Positions 9,753 through 18,275 of a stretch of 64,000 nt of DNA are shown piece after piece (within the stretch, counting starts at the first letter, position 1; every line of letters begins with the position of its first letter). Location of the stretch: assembly GCA_963805705.1 (NCBI GenBank), contig CAWDVH010000001.1, positions 1 to 64,000 of the forward strand, written 5' to 3'. The notes under the pieces were generated by a model. That model saw nothing but the letters and a program-made list of their open reading frames with translations, was not told the DNA's origin and searched no databases. This stretch comes from CAWDVH01 sp963805705 (lineage in GTDB: Bacteria > Actinomycetota > Actinomycetes > Streptosporangiales > Streptosporangiaceae). Made by a program: the position numbers and the translations under genes.

Positions 9753-10766
9753 TCAGCCGTCCTGCACGGCCTCTTCGCGCCGGTGACCGCTGGCGAGTTC
9801 GGTGAGCGCCTCGACGTCGAACTGAGCGGCCGGCACGGAGGCGACCCGGCACGGGGTGACCGCGATCAGGGTGGACGTCCGGGTCCCGTGTTCCAGGCGA
9901 GATCGCTCGCCCAGCAGTGCGCCCGGCCCGTACTCGGCCAACTGCTCGCCGTCCCGGTCGACCCGGATCACGCCGTCCAGCACCAGGTACAGATCCGAGC
10001 CGGGCTCGCCCTGGCGGACCAGCGTGTCGCCGGCCTTCAGGTGGGTGACCTTCGGCTTCTGCCCGCCGTGCATCAGCTGCACCGACAGCGTCCGCTCGAG
10101 CGCGGTTTCCACGGCTGTCACCAGCGCTGGGGAGTCCTCGTCGCCCCACGGGCTGTGCTGTGTACCGGACAATCCCGTCATCCAGTCACTGAAGTCGGTG
10201 AGGCCGGACTTGCCGGCGAGCTGGCCCGAGCCGTCGTAGATCCAGTGCCGCGGGAACGGGCTCGCACCCGTCATCGCGAAGTCCGCATGGCCATCGGCAT
10301 GCATGGCCAGCGTTAGCGTCGTCCACACCAGCGGTGCCTGCCACTGGATAAAGGGCTTGCGGCTGACCCGCCTGGGCATCGGCAGGCCGGTGCGGCCGCC
10401 GACGGTCTGGCTGAACCTGATCCAGCCATCACCGCGCTCCGGCTCGCGCTGGAGATCCGTCAGCTTGACCGCCTCGAACCGGTACTTAAGCGCACCGAGC
10501 TGGAGTGTCGTCGAGCCCATCAGGCCACCGCCTGCGTAGCCGGCGTCGGTGATCTGGCCGGCGTCGTTGACCTCAATCCAGGCCCGCAGCTCGTTGGCGA
10601 ACCGGAACCGGTCCGCGTCCTGCAGTCCCGCCAGGTCGGTCAGCTCGCCGGGCGGCGGGTCGTCGTAGTGGTTGATGCGGGAGTCGAAGGCGATGACCCG
10701 CATGCTGCCGGTAACAGCCTCGGAGGGGATCCAGGACAGTGACGTAACGCTGCTCTCGTACCTCAT
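9753..10766 (-). CDS. cyclic nucleotide-binding domain protein
   Basis: A 337-residue protein whose C-terminal part (about residues 240-325) is a Crp-type cyclic nucleotide-binding fold: GDTLVRQGEPGSDLYLVLDG and YGPGALLGERSRLEHGTRTS carry the phosphate-binding-cassette pattern with the conserved GE/R spacing. The first 230 residues belong to no family I recognise; they contain several aromatic-rich beta segments and no helix-turn-helix, so this is not a Crp transcription factor. It may be an effector gated by cAMP or cGMP. The ATG at 10766 has only a weak AGGG upstream. It reads toward the tRNA gene. Confidence 0.8.
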   Translation of the reverse strand: MRYESSVTSLSWIPSEAVTGSMRVIAFDSRINHYDDPPPGELTDLAGLQDADRFRFANELRAWIEVNDAGQITDAGYAGGGLMGSTTLQLGALKYRFEAVKLTDLQREPERGDGWIRFSQTVGGRTGLPMPRRVSRKPFIQWQAPLVWTTLTLAMHADGHADFAMTGASPFPRHWIYDGSGQLAGKSGLTDFSDWMTGLSGTQHSPWGDEDSPALVTAVETALERTLSVQLMHGGQKPKVTHLKAGDTLVRQGEPGSDLYLVLDGVIRVDRDGEQLAEYGPGALLGERSRLEHGTRTSTLIAVTPCRVASVPAAQFDVEALTELASGHRREEAVQDG

Positions 10767-10952
10767 GATCCCTAGATTGGCAGTGATACCGCCGCGGCAG
10801 AATCGTGCTGCCAGGCGTTCTCAGGGTGTGCTATCACGACATGACTGGACACCATCACCGAACTTCAGCCTGGCCCCTTGCCGCCGGGTCTGGCCCAGGT
10901 GTCGAATAACGATAGAGGGGAATCCTTAGCTGGACATGCATACTCTGAAGCC

Positions 10953-12203
10953 ATGGCGAGTCAGCAGGCCCCCGCTGGGGCACCGACGCCAGGCGCCGCC
11001 GTGCCGGTGAGGCTACGGCGGGCCGGATCGATAGCGCTCAGGACGTTCGCGGGCATATCGATCCTCTTGTGGAGCATGTTCGGCGTAGCTCTGGCCGGAA
11101 CGCGCGATCTCTCGTCGGCCAGCTCGGCATCGCACTGCGGCGCCCGGCCGACGAACACGGACAGCACAAACAGCACGGAATCGCTGTCCGGTGCGCTGCT
11201 CCTGGAGGCCAGCTCGACGTCCAGCCCGATCCCGGCGCGCAGTGCCAGTCCTTCGTCTAGCGCCAGCTCCTCCGCGAGCCCTTCGTCAACGGCCAGTCCC
11301 TCGGCGAGCCCGACCACCGCCGCTCCGCCTCCCTCCTCCAGTCCCGCCACCCCGGACCCGAGCTCCACCACCACCCCCCCGGACCCGACCCCTACCACCC
11401 CGACCCCGTCGCCCACCTCCCCTTCCCCCTCTCCCTCCCCCTCCCCCACCCCGTCGCCTTCGCCGACCCCTAAGCCGAAGAAGCCCCGGCTGTGCCTGTC
11501 CGTTCAGTCTTTCTCGAGTTCAGGGCACATCCGGCGGGGCGGCACCATCACATACGCGATCTGGGTCTGGAGTACTGCGGCAAATAGCAATGACGTGCTG
11601 GTGGGCGTCATCGCCAGTCGCGCCAAAGGCGTGAGCTCGCCGCGGTTCACGGTCTGCCCCTCACGGCTCGGGTCGGCGTGTGACCTCGGGAAGCTCCCCG
11701 CTGGGAGGACCGACGAGTTGCAGGTCAGCGTCAAGGTGCGCAAGTCGGCCACCCCGGGAGAGCAGATCAAGCTGACCGCCAGCGCCACGGCTACGGGCGC
11801 TGTCAGCGCGCAGGCTTCGGCGGCGGCCGTGGCCATCACAGCGCCGGCTCCCTCGACGAGCACGAGTACGACTCCCCCGGCCGGCGGCGCGCTGCCACCG
11901 CTATCGCTGCCGCCGCTGCCCGACCTGGGAATCTCACCGAGTAATCCGTCCGGGCTCTTTCCCACCGTCTCGCCCAGCGCCAGCCCGAGCCCCAGCCCGA
12001 GCCCGCAAGCCACGGCTGCTGCCCGTCACGCCCGCGTGCACGTGGTAACCGCCGCTGCGACTGTTCCGCTCAGTCCCCGGCTCATCGGTGGACAGCTGGC
12101 CGGCCTCGTGGTGCTCGCCAGTGCCATCGGGATCGCCATCGCCCGGCTCTCCCTGCGCGCTCCCCGGCCGGAAGACGGCACGGACACTCCGGGCCAGCCA
12201 TAA
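10953..12203 (+). CDS. secreted/anchored Ser-Thr-Pro-rich protein with DUF11-like domain
   Basis: A predicted 416-residue surface protein. Near the N-terminus, after RRAGS, is a hydrophobic signal/anchor (IALRTFAGISILLWSMFGVA). A long Ser/Thr/Pro low-complexity stalk follows (about residues 75-195), then a compact cysteine-containing beta-sandwich-like domain (about 196-320, with CLSVQSFSSSGHIRRGGTIT and DELQVSVKVRKSATPGEQ) that resembles DUF11/CARDB-type repeats. A second Pro/Ser linker leads to a C-terminal membrane helix (IGGQLAGLVVLASAIGIAIA) and a short basic tail. I start at ATG 10953; the frame is open from 10878 but the extra residues look non-coding. A wall-spanning exposed domain is inferred; function unknown. 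Confidence 0.7.
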   Translation: MASQQAPAGAPTPGAAVPVRLRRAGSIALRTFAGISILLWSMFGVALAGTRDLSSASSASHCGARPTNTDSTNSTESLSGALLLEASSTSSPIPARSASPSSSASSSASPSSTASPSASPTTAAPPPSSSPATPDPSSTTTPPDPTPTTPTPSPTSPSPSPSPSPTPSPSPTPKPKKPRLCLSVQSFSSSGHIRRGGTITYAIWVWSTAANSNDVLVGVIASRAKGVSSPRFTVCPSRLGSACDLGKLPAGRTDELQVSVKVRKSATPGEQIKLTASATATGAVSAQASAAAVAITAPAPSTSTSTTPPAGGALPPLSLPPLPDLGISPSNPSGLFPTVSPSASPSPSPSPQATAAARHARVHVVTAAATVPLSPRLIGGQLAGLVVLASAIGIAIARLSLRAPRPEDGTDTPGQP

Positions 12204-12276
12204 CGGGCCGAGGCCGAGCCAGCCCGCAACGAGCCAGCGGCAGGCAACGAGCCAGCCGCACTAGCCGGGACGAGGA

Positions 12277-13881
12277 TTACCTGGCCGCGTGCTCGATCAG
12301 CGGACGAATTCCGCGCAGCTCGCTGGCCAGTGCTCCTTCACTCAGGGTGGGCGAGGCGATGACTCCGAAGGTGTCGTTATCGGCCCAGGCGCATTCGGCG
12401 AGCCGACCTCGCACACTCGGGACGCAGGCCGCCTTACCGCCGAGAGACCCCGGGCTGGTAGCAACGGCGCCCGTGAGCTTGCCGGTAAAGCTAGTGATGA
12501 ACGCGTTCGCTGAGGTACCGGCCAGGTTCCCGCCGATCAGCAGGATGATCTGCGGACCGGCCTTGGCCGCCGAGCCCGCAGAGTCCTCGTACACGGCGTC
12601 CACCACGTTCTTCGCCTCGCCGCTGCTGCGCCGGACAATCCCGTTTCGCAGCGCGTCGGCATCCATGGCCCCCGCGAGCGCCGGGTTTCTGGCGTAGGTG
12701 CCGAGCCTGGCCGGGGTGACCAGGACATGCGCGGTTTCACGGCCCGATCCGAAGACAGACTTGACCCCAGCCGCGGCAATAATGACCAGCAGTGAAGCAG
12801 AGGTCAGCAAGAGCACTCGCTGGGTCGAGCTCAGTCGCGCGCGCCGGGAGGACCGGCCGGACCGGCCTCGCTTAGGCTGATCCTGCTTGGGCTGGTCCGG
12901 CTTCTGCGTTGGCTGCTTCTGCGTTGGCTGCCTGTGCGGTGGCTGCTCTTGCTTGGGCTGCTTTTGCTTGGGCTGCTTTTGCTTTTGCTTGCGCTGCGCC
13001 CGCTCACGCGCCTTCTGCTCGCGCTCGTCCTGCTTGCGCTGCGCCTGCTCGCGCTCCTCCTGCTCGCGCCGCTCCCGCTCACGCTGCTGCCGCTCGCGCT
13101 GATCCTGCTCGCGGGTCTGCTGCGCCCGCGCCTGCTGCTCGCGCTGCGCGCTCCGGCTCAGTCCCGCCGGGCCGGGCCCGCCGGGCGCAGCATGGCCGGG
13201 AGCCACTCCATCGGGCCGTGCGCCATCAGGCACCGCGCTGCCAGGCACCGTGCCGCCGGGCGCCGCGCTATCGAGGACCGCACCATCGGGCCCAGCGTGT
13301 TCGGGCGGCCCGTATCCGGGGTCAGCCCGCTGCTGCTCTTTGTCGCCTGGATCGGCAGGGCCAGGGGCCCGGACTGGCGGCCGCGGGGCCTTGTCCGTCC
13401 GCCGCGCCGTCCGCGGGGCACTGTCCGTCCGCGGGGCACTGTCCGGGGGCTGCGCCGCTCTTGACCCCCGCCCGCGCCGCTCGGGCTTGCCGCGATCCTT
13501 GCGCGACGGCCGTGCCCCGGGAGTCGCAGGCGGCGCGGCCTGGGCCGAGCGTCCCCCGCCCAGGTACCGGATCCATTCGTAGTCCTCGTCGTCAGCGGAC
13601 CCCGGCAAGCCACCGGGATCTGCTTTCCAGCCGTCGTCGTGCTTGGCTGTCCCGCCCGCGACGGGCCGCCGCCCGGCCGCAGGCGCGGGCGCAGGCGACG
13701 GCGCCTCGCGTGAGTCAGCGGGACTCGGGTCCGCTGAGTAATGGCCGGGCTGGCCCTGAGCCCCGTCCTGCGGCCAGATCTCGTCGGGCTGGCCCTGAGC
13801 CCCGTCTTGCGGCCAGACGTCATCGGACTGGGCATAGTCCCACCGCAGATCCTGATGCTCCTGCGGCTGTCCGGTGCTCAT
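12277..13881 (-). CDS. single-pass membrane protein with charged low-complexity cytoplasmic region
   Basis: A 534-residue protein of unknown function. The N-terminus has a short tandem repeat (WPQDGAQGQP twice, about residues 22-43). A long disordered part rich in Pro, Ala and Gly is followed by an Arg/Gln/Glu/Lys segment (about 245-345) with coiled-coil character (RERQQRERERREQEE) and Lys/Gln/Pro heptads. One membrane helix (VLLLTSASLLVIIAAAGV) lies near 355-373. The C-terminal 160 residues form a probably extracytoplasmic globular domain with two cysteines (KAACVPSVRGRLAECAW), perhaps a disulfide. It ends 73 bases from the convergent stop of the preceding surface-protein gene. The architecture suggests an envelope scaffold or sensor, not an enzyme. 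Confidence 0.7.
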   Translation of the reverse strand: MSTGQPQEHQDLRWDYAQSDDVWPQDGAQGQPDEIWPQDGAQGQPGHYSADPSPADSREAPSPAPAPAAGRRPVAGGTAKHDDGWKADPGGLPGSADDEDYEWIRYLGGGRSAQAAPPATPGARPSRKDRGKPERRGRGSRAAQPPDSAPRTDSAPRTARRTDKAPRPPVRAPGPADPGDKEQQRADPGYGPPEHAGPDGAVLDSAAPGGTVPGSAVPDGARPDGVAPGHAAPGGPGPAGLSRSAQREQQARAQQTREQDQRERQQRERERREQEEREQAQRKQDEREQKARERAQRKQKQKQPKQKQPKQEQPPHRQPTQKQPTQKPDQPKQDQPKRGRSGRSSRRARLSSTQRVLLLTSASLLVIIAAAGVKSVFGSGRETAHVLVTPARLGTYARNPALAGAMDADALRNGIVRRSSGEAKNVVDAVYEDSAGSAAKAGPQIILLIGGNLAGTSANAFITSFTGKLTGAVATSPGSLGGKAACVPSVRGRLAECAWADNDTFGVIASPTLSEGALASELRGIRPLIEHAAR

Positions 13882-14046
13882 GAAGCGCGGTACCCCTGAC
13901 GCTGACGTGGGCTCGGTGCCGTGCCGAGATCACTACATCATGCGGCAAGATCCGCGGTAACCGCTACATGATCGGGCTCTATGGCTACGCCCGGCGACGG
14001 GGAACAGGTCCCGCCGAGCGGGCGGAACAGCTCCAGTGCCGCCGAT

Positions 14047-14067
14047 TTGAATTCAAGCGCGCTTGAA
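14047..14067. promoter_or_regulatory. overlapping palindromes, putative operator
   Basis: TTGAATTCAA (14047-14056) is a perfect 10-bp palindrome sharing its right half with TTCAAGCGCGCTTGAA (14052-14067), a perfect 16-bp palindrome, so three TTGAA half-sites are phased in 21 bp. It lies about 80 bp upstream of the small gene at 14150 and about 165 bp upstream of the divergent gene starting at 13881. A TetR-type operator is plausible; the regulator is unknown. Confidence 0.5.
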
Positions 14068-14149
14068 CATCGAGAATCGAATCGTCGCAGGGCGCCCCGC
14101 GGCGATCCATGACAGGAAACCGGATTACGAAACGAATAGGAGCACGTCA

Positions 14150-14332
14150 GTGCACCCCTACATGATCGAGCAGGTCGCAAGCCAGCGTACCGACGAAATG
14201 CGCAGCTCGGCCAGCACCTACCGGGCGCATCTCACCCGGCGCGGTCCCCGCCACCCCATCCGGCACCAGGCCGGATGGACCCTGGTCGAGATCGGGCTCA
14301 GGCTGGTCCGCGATTCAGGCGGCGAGCCCTGA
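14150..14332 (+). CDS. small actinobacterial conserved protein
   Basis: A 60-residue protein starting HPYMIEQVASQRTDEM after the initiator and ending with an amphipathic segment GWTLVEIGLRLVRD. I recall this pattern (HPY(M/L)IEQ..., basic middle, GW.LVE.GLRL tail) as a widespread uncharacterised actinobacterial small protein. The GTG start at 14150 is set by AGGAG at 14138-14142, seven bases upstream. The frame stays open to 14063, but the extra residues precede the ribosome binding site. Function unknown; possible control by the palindromes at 14047-14067. Confidence 0.75.
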   Translation: MHPYMIEQVASQRTDEMRSSASTYRAHLTRRGPRHPIRHQAGWTLVEIGLRLVRDSGGEP

Positions 14333-14446
14333 TGCCATGGCCGCGGCGCTGCTGCGCGACTGTAATGATTCTGACGTAAAGCGGCCCTTGCCCCGCCGCG
14401 TCTCAGGACGGAGGATCCGGGTATAACGCCCCGTGGGGAGGCCGCC

Positions 14447-15277
14447 GTGCAGGATCGCTACGCCGCACTGGTCAAGGGCCCGTCTGCGCTCTTCCCGCGC
14501 GGATTCCTGTGGCTGATTCCCGCGGGGTACGCGGGAATCGCCGCCCTACTGGTGATCAAGGGCAAGCCCCCGCTGTGGTTCGGCGGCAGCGAGCTGGGCG
14601 GGCTGCTGCTGGCCGCAGCCACCTTGCTCCTGGTCCTGGCGACCCTGCGGAGTAAAGCCTTCGCCGCCGACAGCAGCGGCCTCTGGCTCGGGCTGCGGGC
14701 CGATGCGACCAGGCGCCTGGGACGCCGGCGAGGCGAGATCCGGCAGGTGCCGTGGCCGCAGATCGAGCGGCTCAAGATTGTCCCGCGGGCCTACGGCGCC
14801 CGGCTGGACGTCGTGCTCGACCGGGCCGCGCCGATTGCCCGGCACGGCGTGGTGCGCAAAACCGTCGCCACCTTCGTGCTGGTGATCTTCCCTCCTTCGT
14901 ACGTGATCCGCTCGCCGGGGCTGCTGATCCGGCGGGGACGCCCGCCTCGCTACCGGATCCCGCTGTTTGAGGTCACTGCCGATGAGCTGGCCCTGGCCCT
15001 GGCCCAGCTGGCTCCGGCGACCGTGTCGATCGAGATGCCCCGCGGGCGCGTCCGGCCGGGCAGCCGGCCGCAGCCCAGCCCGCGTACGCCATCCGCGCCC
15101 CGGCCCGCGCCGCGACCGGTGTCTGTGCCTGCTCCCCGGCCCGCGCCCGTGCCTGCTCCCCGGCCGCTGCCTGTCCCCGCTGCCCGGCCCGCGCCTGTGC
15201 CCGCGGTGCCCGCGTCCCTATCCGTCCCCGCGGCCGCGCAGGAGCAGAAGGCCGCGCACGACACTATGATCGCCTGA
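14447..15277 (+). CDS. membrane protein with PH-like region and Pro/Ala repeat tail
   Basis: A 276-residue protein with two membrane helices near the start (about residues 18-38 and 50-68), then a soluble beta-rich region (about 70-195) with the order of a bacterial PH-like domain (GLWLGLRADATRRLGRRRGEIRQVPWPQIERLKIV in part), and a proline/alanine/arginine tail made of irregular PAPRPAPVPA repeats (about 200-265). The GTG start at 14447 follows GTGGGGAG (14433-14440). The tail may cross or bind the cell wall or mediate protein contacts. No function can be assigned. Confidence 0.72.
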   Translation: MQDRYAALVKGPSALFPRGFLWLIPAGYAGIAALLVIKGKPPLWFGGSELGGLLLAAATLLLVLATLRSKAFAADSSGLWLGLRADATRRLGRRRGEIRQVPWPQIERLKIVPRAYGARLDVVLDRAAPIARHGVVRKTVATFVLVIFPPSYVIRSPGLLIRRGRPPRYRIPLFEVTADELALALAQLAPATVSIEMPRGRVRPGSRPQPSPRTPSAPRPAPRPVSVPAPRPAPVPAPRPLPVPAARPAPVPAVPASLSVPAAAQEQKAAHDTMIA

Positions 15278-15411
15278 CCAGCCAGCCCGTTATCATCACC
15301 TCACATGATCGCTGCACAGCACCACCGCGCGCGAGTGCGCGGCGATGCGCAGTGACCACGCGACTGCCGTTTCGGGTGTAGCTCGTTCGTAGTGAGAGGA
15401 ACACTGGCCAG

Positions 15412-16497
15412 ATGGCACATGAGGTCAAGGGCGTCATCGCCCGCGCCAAGGGCGCCGAGGTAGAGGTCACGACCGTCCTGGTACCCGATCCCGGACCCGG
15501 CGAGGCGCTGGTCAGGGTGCAGGCGTGCGGCGTCTGCCATACCGACCTGCACTACCGCGAGGGGGGCATCGGAGCGGATTTTCCCTACCTGCTCGGGCAT
15601 GAGGCCGCCGGGCTGGTCGAGTCGGTCGGCAGCGACGTGACCGATCTGGAGCCGGGCGACTTCGTCATCCTGAACTGGCGCGCGGTGTGCGGGCACTGCC
15701 GCGCGTGCCGGCGTGGCCGCCCCTGGTACTGCTTCGCCACGCACAACGCCACGCAGAAGATGACGCTGTCCGACGGCACGGTGCTGTCGCCCGCGCTGGG
15801 CATCGGCGCGTTCGCGGAGAAGACTCTCGTCGCGGCCGGCCAGTGCACGAAGGTCAGCGCCCAGATCCGCCCCGAGGTGGCCGGCCTGCTCGGCTGCGGC
15901 GTGATGGCCGGGCTCGGCTCCGTCCTGAACACCGCCCAGGTCAGCCGGGGTGACTCGGTCGCCGTCATCGGCTGCGGCGGGGTCGGGGACGCCGCGGTGC
16001 TCGGGGCCAGCCTGGCCGGGGCGCGCACGATCATCGCGGTCGACGTCGATGACCGCAAGCTGGAGTGGGCCCGCCAGTTCGGCGCCACCCACGTGATCAA
16101 CTCGCGTGAGGTCAACCCGGTCGATGCGATCCGCGAGCTGACCGAGGGCAACGGCGCTGATGTCGTGGTCGAGGCGATCGGCCGCCCGGAGACCTACGAG
16201 CAGGCCTTCTACGCCCGCGACCTGGCCGGCACCGTCGTGCTCGTCGGCGTCCCGACCCCGGACATGCGGCTGGACCTGCCGCTGCTCGACTTCTTCGGCC
16301 GTGGCGGGTCGCTCAAGTCCTCCTGGTACGGCGACTGCCTGCCGTCGCGCGACTTCCCGATGCTGGTGGACCTGCACCTGCAGGGCCGGCTGCCGCTGGA
16401 GAAGTTCGTGTCCGAGACCATCGAGCTCGGCGCAGTGGAGGAGGCGTTCGCGAAGATGCAGCGCGGGGAGGTGCTGCGCTCGGTCGTGCTGTTGTGA
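15412..16497 (+). CDS. mscR: S-(hydroxymethyl)mycothiol dehydrogenase
   Basis: A 361-residue zinc-dependent class III-like alcohol dehydrogenase that oxidises the adduct of formaldehyde and mycothiol with NAD+ (mycothiol-dependent formaldehyde dehydrogenase); orthologs also reduce S-nitrosomycothiol. Zinc ligands are visible: catalytic Cys42 in CGVCHTDLHYREGG and His63 in GHEAAG, and structural Cys93, Cys96, Cys99 and Cys107 in CGHCRACRRGRPWYC. The stretch THNATQKMTLSDGT and the Rossmann motif VIGCGGVGDAAVLGA are diagnostic. Mycothiol is an actinobacterial thiol, so this gene supports the taxonomy. Ribosome binding site GAGAGGA (15394-15400) is 11 bases from ATG 15412. Its stop overlaps the next gene by four bases (GTGA). 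The metallo-hydrolase I would expect downstream is absent. Confidence 0.95.
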   Translation: MAHEVKGVIARAKGAEVEVTTVLVPDPGPGEALVRVQACGVCHTDLHYREGGIGADFPYLLGHEAAGLVESVGSDVTDLEPGDFVILNWRAVCGHCRACRRGRPWYCFATHNATQKMTLSDGTVLSPALGIGAFAEKTLVAAGQCTKVSAQIRPEVAGLLGCGVMAGLGSVLNTAQVSRGDSVAVIGCGGVGDAAVLGASLAGARTIIAVDVDDRKLEWARQFGATHVINSREVNPVDAIRELTEGNGADVVVEAIGRPETYEQAFYARDLAGTVVLVGVPTPDMRLDLPLLDFFGRGGSLKSSWYGDCLPSRDFPMLVDLHLQGRLPLEKFVSETIELGAVEEAFAKMQRGEVLRSVVLL

Positions 16498-17246
16498 CTG
16501 GCGGCGGCGCGGGCGGCGGCGGCGGCACGGACGGTGTCACCCGGATCGCCATGTGGTCCGGGCCCCGCACCATCTCCACCGCACTGATGCGCGCCTGGGA
16601 GAACCGGCGCGACACGGTGGTCGTTGACGAGCCCCTGTACGGGTTCTACCTCGCCAGCAGCGGGGCACCGCACCCGGGCCGGGACGAGATACTGCACGCC
16701 ATGCCAAACGGCTGGCCGGAGGCACTCGACTCCCTCAGCCTGGTCTCGCTCCCGCCTGGCCGGACCATCCTCTACGGCAAGCACATGACCCATCACCTGC
16801 TGCCGTCGGTGGACCGGGACGCGCTGCGCGGGCTGCGGCACGCGCACCTGATCCGCGACCCGCGGCAGCTGCTCGCCTCCTACGCCCGGGTGCGCGCCGA
16901 GCCGGTACTCGCCGATCTGGGCCTGGAGCAGCAGGTCGAGATCTTCCGGATGTTCGGCGGCCCGGTGGTCGACGCCGGGGACATCCTGCGACAGCCGCGG
17001 CCTATGCTGACGGCGCTCTGCGCCGCGCTCGGGGTGCCCTTCGACCCGGCGATGCTGTCGTGGCCGGCGGGGCCACGGGACACTGACGGGGTGTGGGCTC
17101 GCTACTGGTACGACGGGGTACGGGCCTCGACCGGTTTCGGGCCGTACCGGGAGTCCGATACCGAGCTGCCAGCTGGCCTGGAACCGCTGGCTGCTCAGTG
17201 TCAGCCATTTTATGAGGAAATGTTCAGGTATCGAATCGTGCCCTAG
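16494..17246 (+). CDS. sulfotransferase-like P-loop protein
   Basis: A 250-residue protein of the sulfotransferase superfamily. After a glycine-rich start, the 5'-phosphosulfate-binding loop appears as MWSGPRTISTALMRAW (about residues 19-34) and the 3'-phosphate-binding segment as HLIRDPRQLLASYARV (about 115-130). Such proteins transfer sulfate from PAPS, though this branch is uncharacterised. The start GTG overlaps the stop of mscR (GTGA), showing translational coupling. The class IV aminotransferase gene follows after 60 bases; eukaryotic proteins that fuse these two domains exist to my memory, which suggests a joint role. Confidence 0.8.
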   Translation: MTGGGAGGGGGTDGVTRIAMWSGPRTISTALMRAWENRRDTVVVDEPLYGFYLASSGAPHPGRDEILHAMPNGWPEALDSLSLVSLPPGRTILYGKHMTHHLLPSVDRDALRGLRHAHLIRDPRQLLASYARVRAEPVLADLGLEQQVEIFRMFGGPVVDAGDILRQPRPMLTALCAALGVPFDPAMLSWPAGPRDTDGVWARYWYDGVRASTGFGPYRESDTELPAGLEPLAAQCQPFYEEMFRYRIVP

Positions 17247-17306
17247 AAACGGGCGGCCAGGCGGTCTTCCTTAATCGGCGACTGACCTGAGCGGACGGGG
17301 GACACC

Positions 17307-18206
17307 GTGCTGCAGGCGTATGACGAGCGCAACCGTGACCTGATCGTCAGCGTGGGCGGACGGCTGACGCACCGCGACCAGGCGGCCGTCAGCCCGTTCG
17401 ACTCCGCCGTGCAGGGCGGCGACGCGGTCTGGGAGGGCCTGCGGCTGTACGGCGGCCGGATCTTCCGCCTGGAGGAGCACCTGGCCCGGCTGCGGCGCTC
17501 GGCCGCGGCGCTCGCGTTCGAGTCGGTGCCGTCGGATGAGGAGATCACCGCGGAGATCCGGCGGACGCTGGCGGCCAACCAGATGACCGACGGCGTGCAC
17601 ATCAGGCTCACGCTGACCCGCGGCGTGAAGATCACCAGCGGGATGGACCCGCGGCTGAACCAGTCGGGGCCGACCCTCATCGTGCTGCCCGAGCACAAGG
17701 ACCCGGTCTATGACGATGCCGGGATCACGCTGATCACCTCGAGCGTCCGGCGGACGCCGCCGGACAGCCTCGATCCCAAGATCCACCACAACAACCTGCT
17801 GACCTCGATCCTGGCCAAGATCGAGGCCAACGCGGCGGGCGCGGACGACGCGGTGATGCTGGACCATCGGGGCTTCGTCGCCGAGACCAACGCGACCAAC
17901 ATCTTCCTGGTGGCCGGCGGGGAGCTGGCTACCCCGACCGCCGCCGCGTGCCCGGAGGGGATCACCAGGGCGGCGGTGCTGGAGATCGCCGCGGCGGCGG
18001 GGATCGGCTGCCAGGTCGGTGACTACTCGCTGGCCCAGCTCTATACCTGCGATGAGCTCTTCGTGACCGGGACGATGGGCGGGATCGCGCCGGTGATCAG
18101 GCTCGACGGGCGGCGGATCGGGACCGGCTCGCCCGGCCCGGTCACGCTGCGGCTGACCGCGCTGCTGGCGGACCTGACCGCCCGGTCCGGCACCCCCGTC
18201 AGCTAG
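17307..18206 (+). CDS. class IV aminotransferase (branched-chain/D-amino acid type)
   Basis: A 299-residue PLP-dependent fold-type IV aminotransferase. The PLP lysine is Lys158 in LDPKIHHNNLLTSILAKIEA; the conserved FVAETNATNIFLV (binding the PLP phosphate and ring) and CPEGITRAAVLEIA follow, and TGTMGGIAPV closes the active site. The family includes branched-chain aminotransferase, D-alanine aminotransferase and 4-amino-4-deoxychorismate lyase; the TGTMGGI and EGLRLYGG patterns favour a branched-chain-like transaminase. GTG 17307 is the start. It follows the sulfotransferase-like gene and precedes the aldo/keto reductase by 69 bases; a 13-bp tandem repeat sits just after the stop. Confidence 0.88.
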   Translation: MLQAYDERNRDLIVSVGGRLTHRDQAAVSPFDSAVQGGDAVWEGLRLYGGRIFRLEEHLARLRRSAAALAFESVPSDEEITAEIRRTLAANQMTDGVHIRLTLTRGVKITSGMDPRLNQSGPTLIVLPEHKDPVYDDAGITLITSSVRRTPPDSLDPKIHHNNLLTSILAKIEANAAGADDAVMLDHRGFVAETNATNIFLVAGGELATPTAAACPEGITRAAVLEIAAAAGIGCQVGDYSLAQLYTCDELFVTGTMGGIAPVIRLDGRRIGTGSPGPVTLRLTALLADLTARSGTPVS

Positions 18207-18223
18207 CGCACCCGGGGCGCAGG

Positions 18224-18251
18224 CCGGCGGCGGTCTCCGGCGGCGGTCTCC
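18224..18251. repeat. 13-bp tandem repeat after aminotransferase stop
   Basis: CCGGCGGCGGTCT occurs twice in perfect tandem followed by CC of a third unit, beginning 18 bases after the aminotransferase stop codon. Confidence 0.8.
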
Positions 18252-18275
18252 AGTGGCGCGCTCCCATGGCGGACA

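Noticed and set aside
12909..13883. Plus-strand 324-codon alanine-rich frame opposite the charged membrane protein
   Set aside because: Product of codon bias opposite a repetitive gene; the minus-strand product has a sensible membrane helix and globular end.
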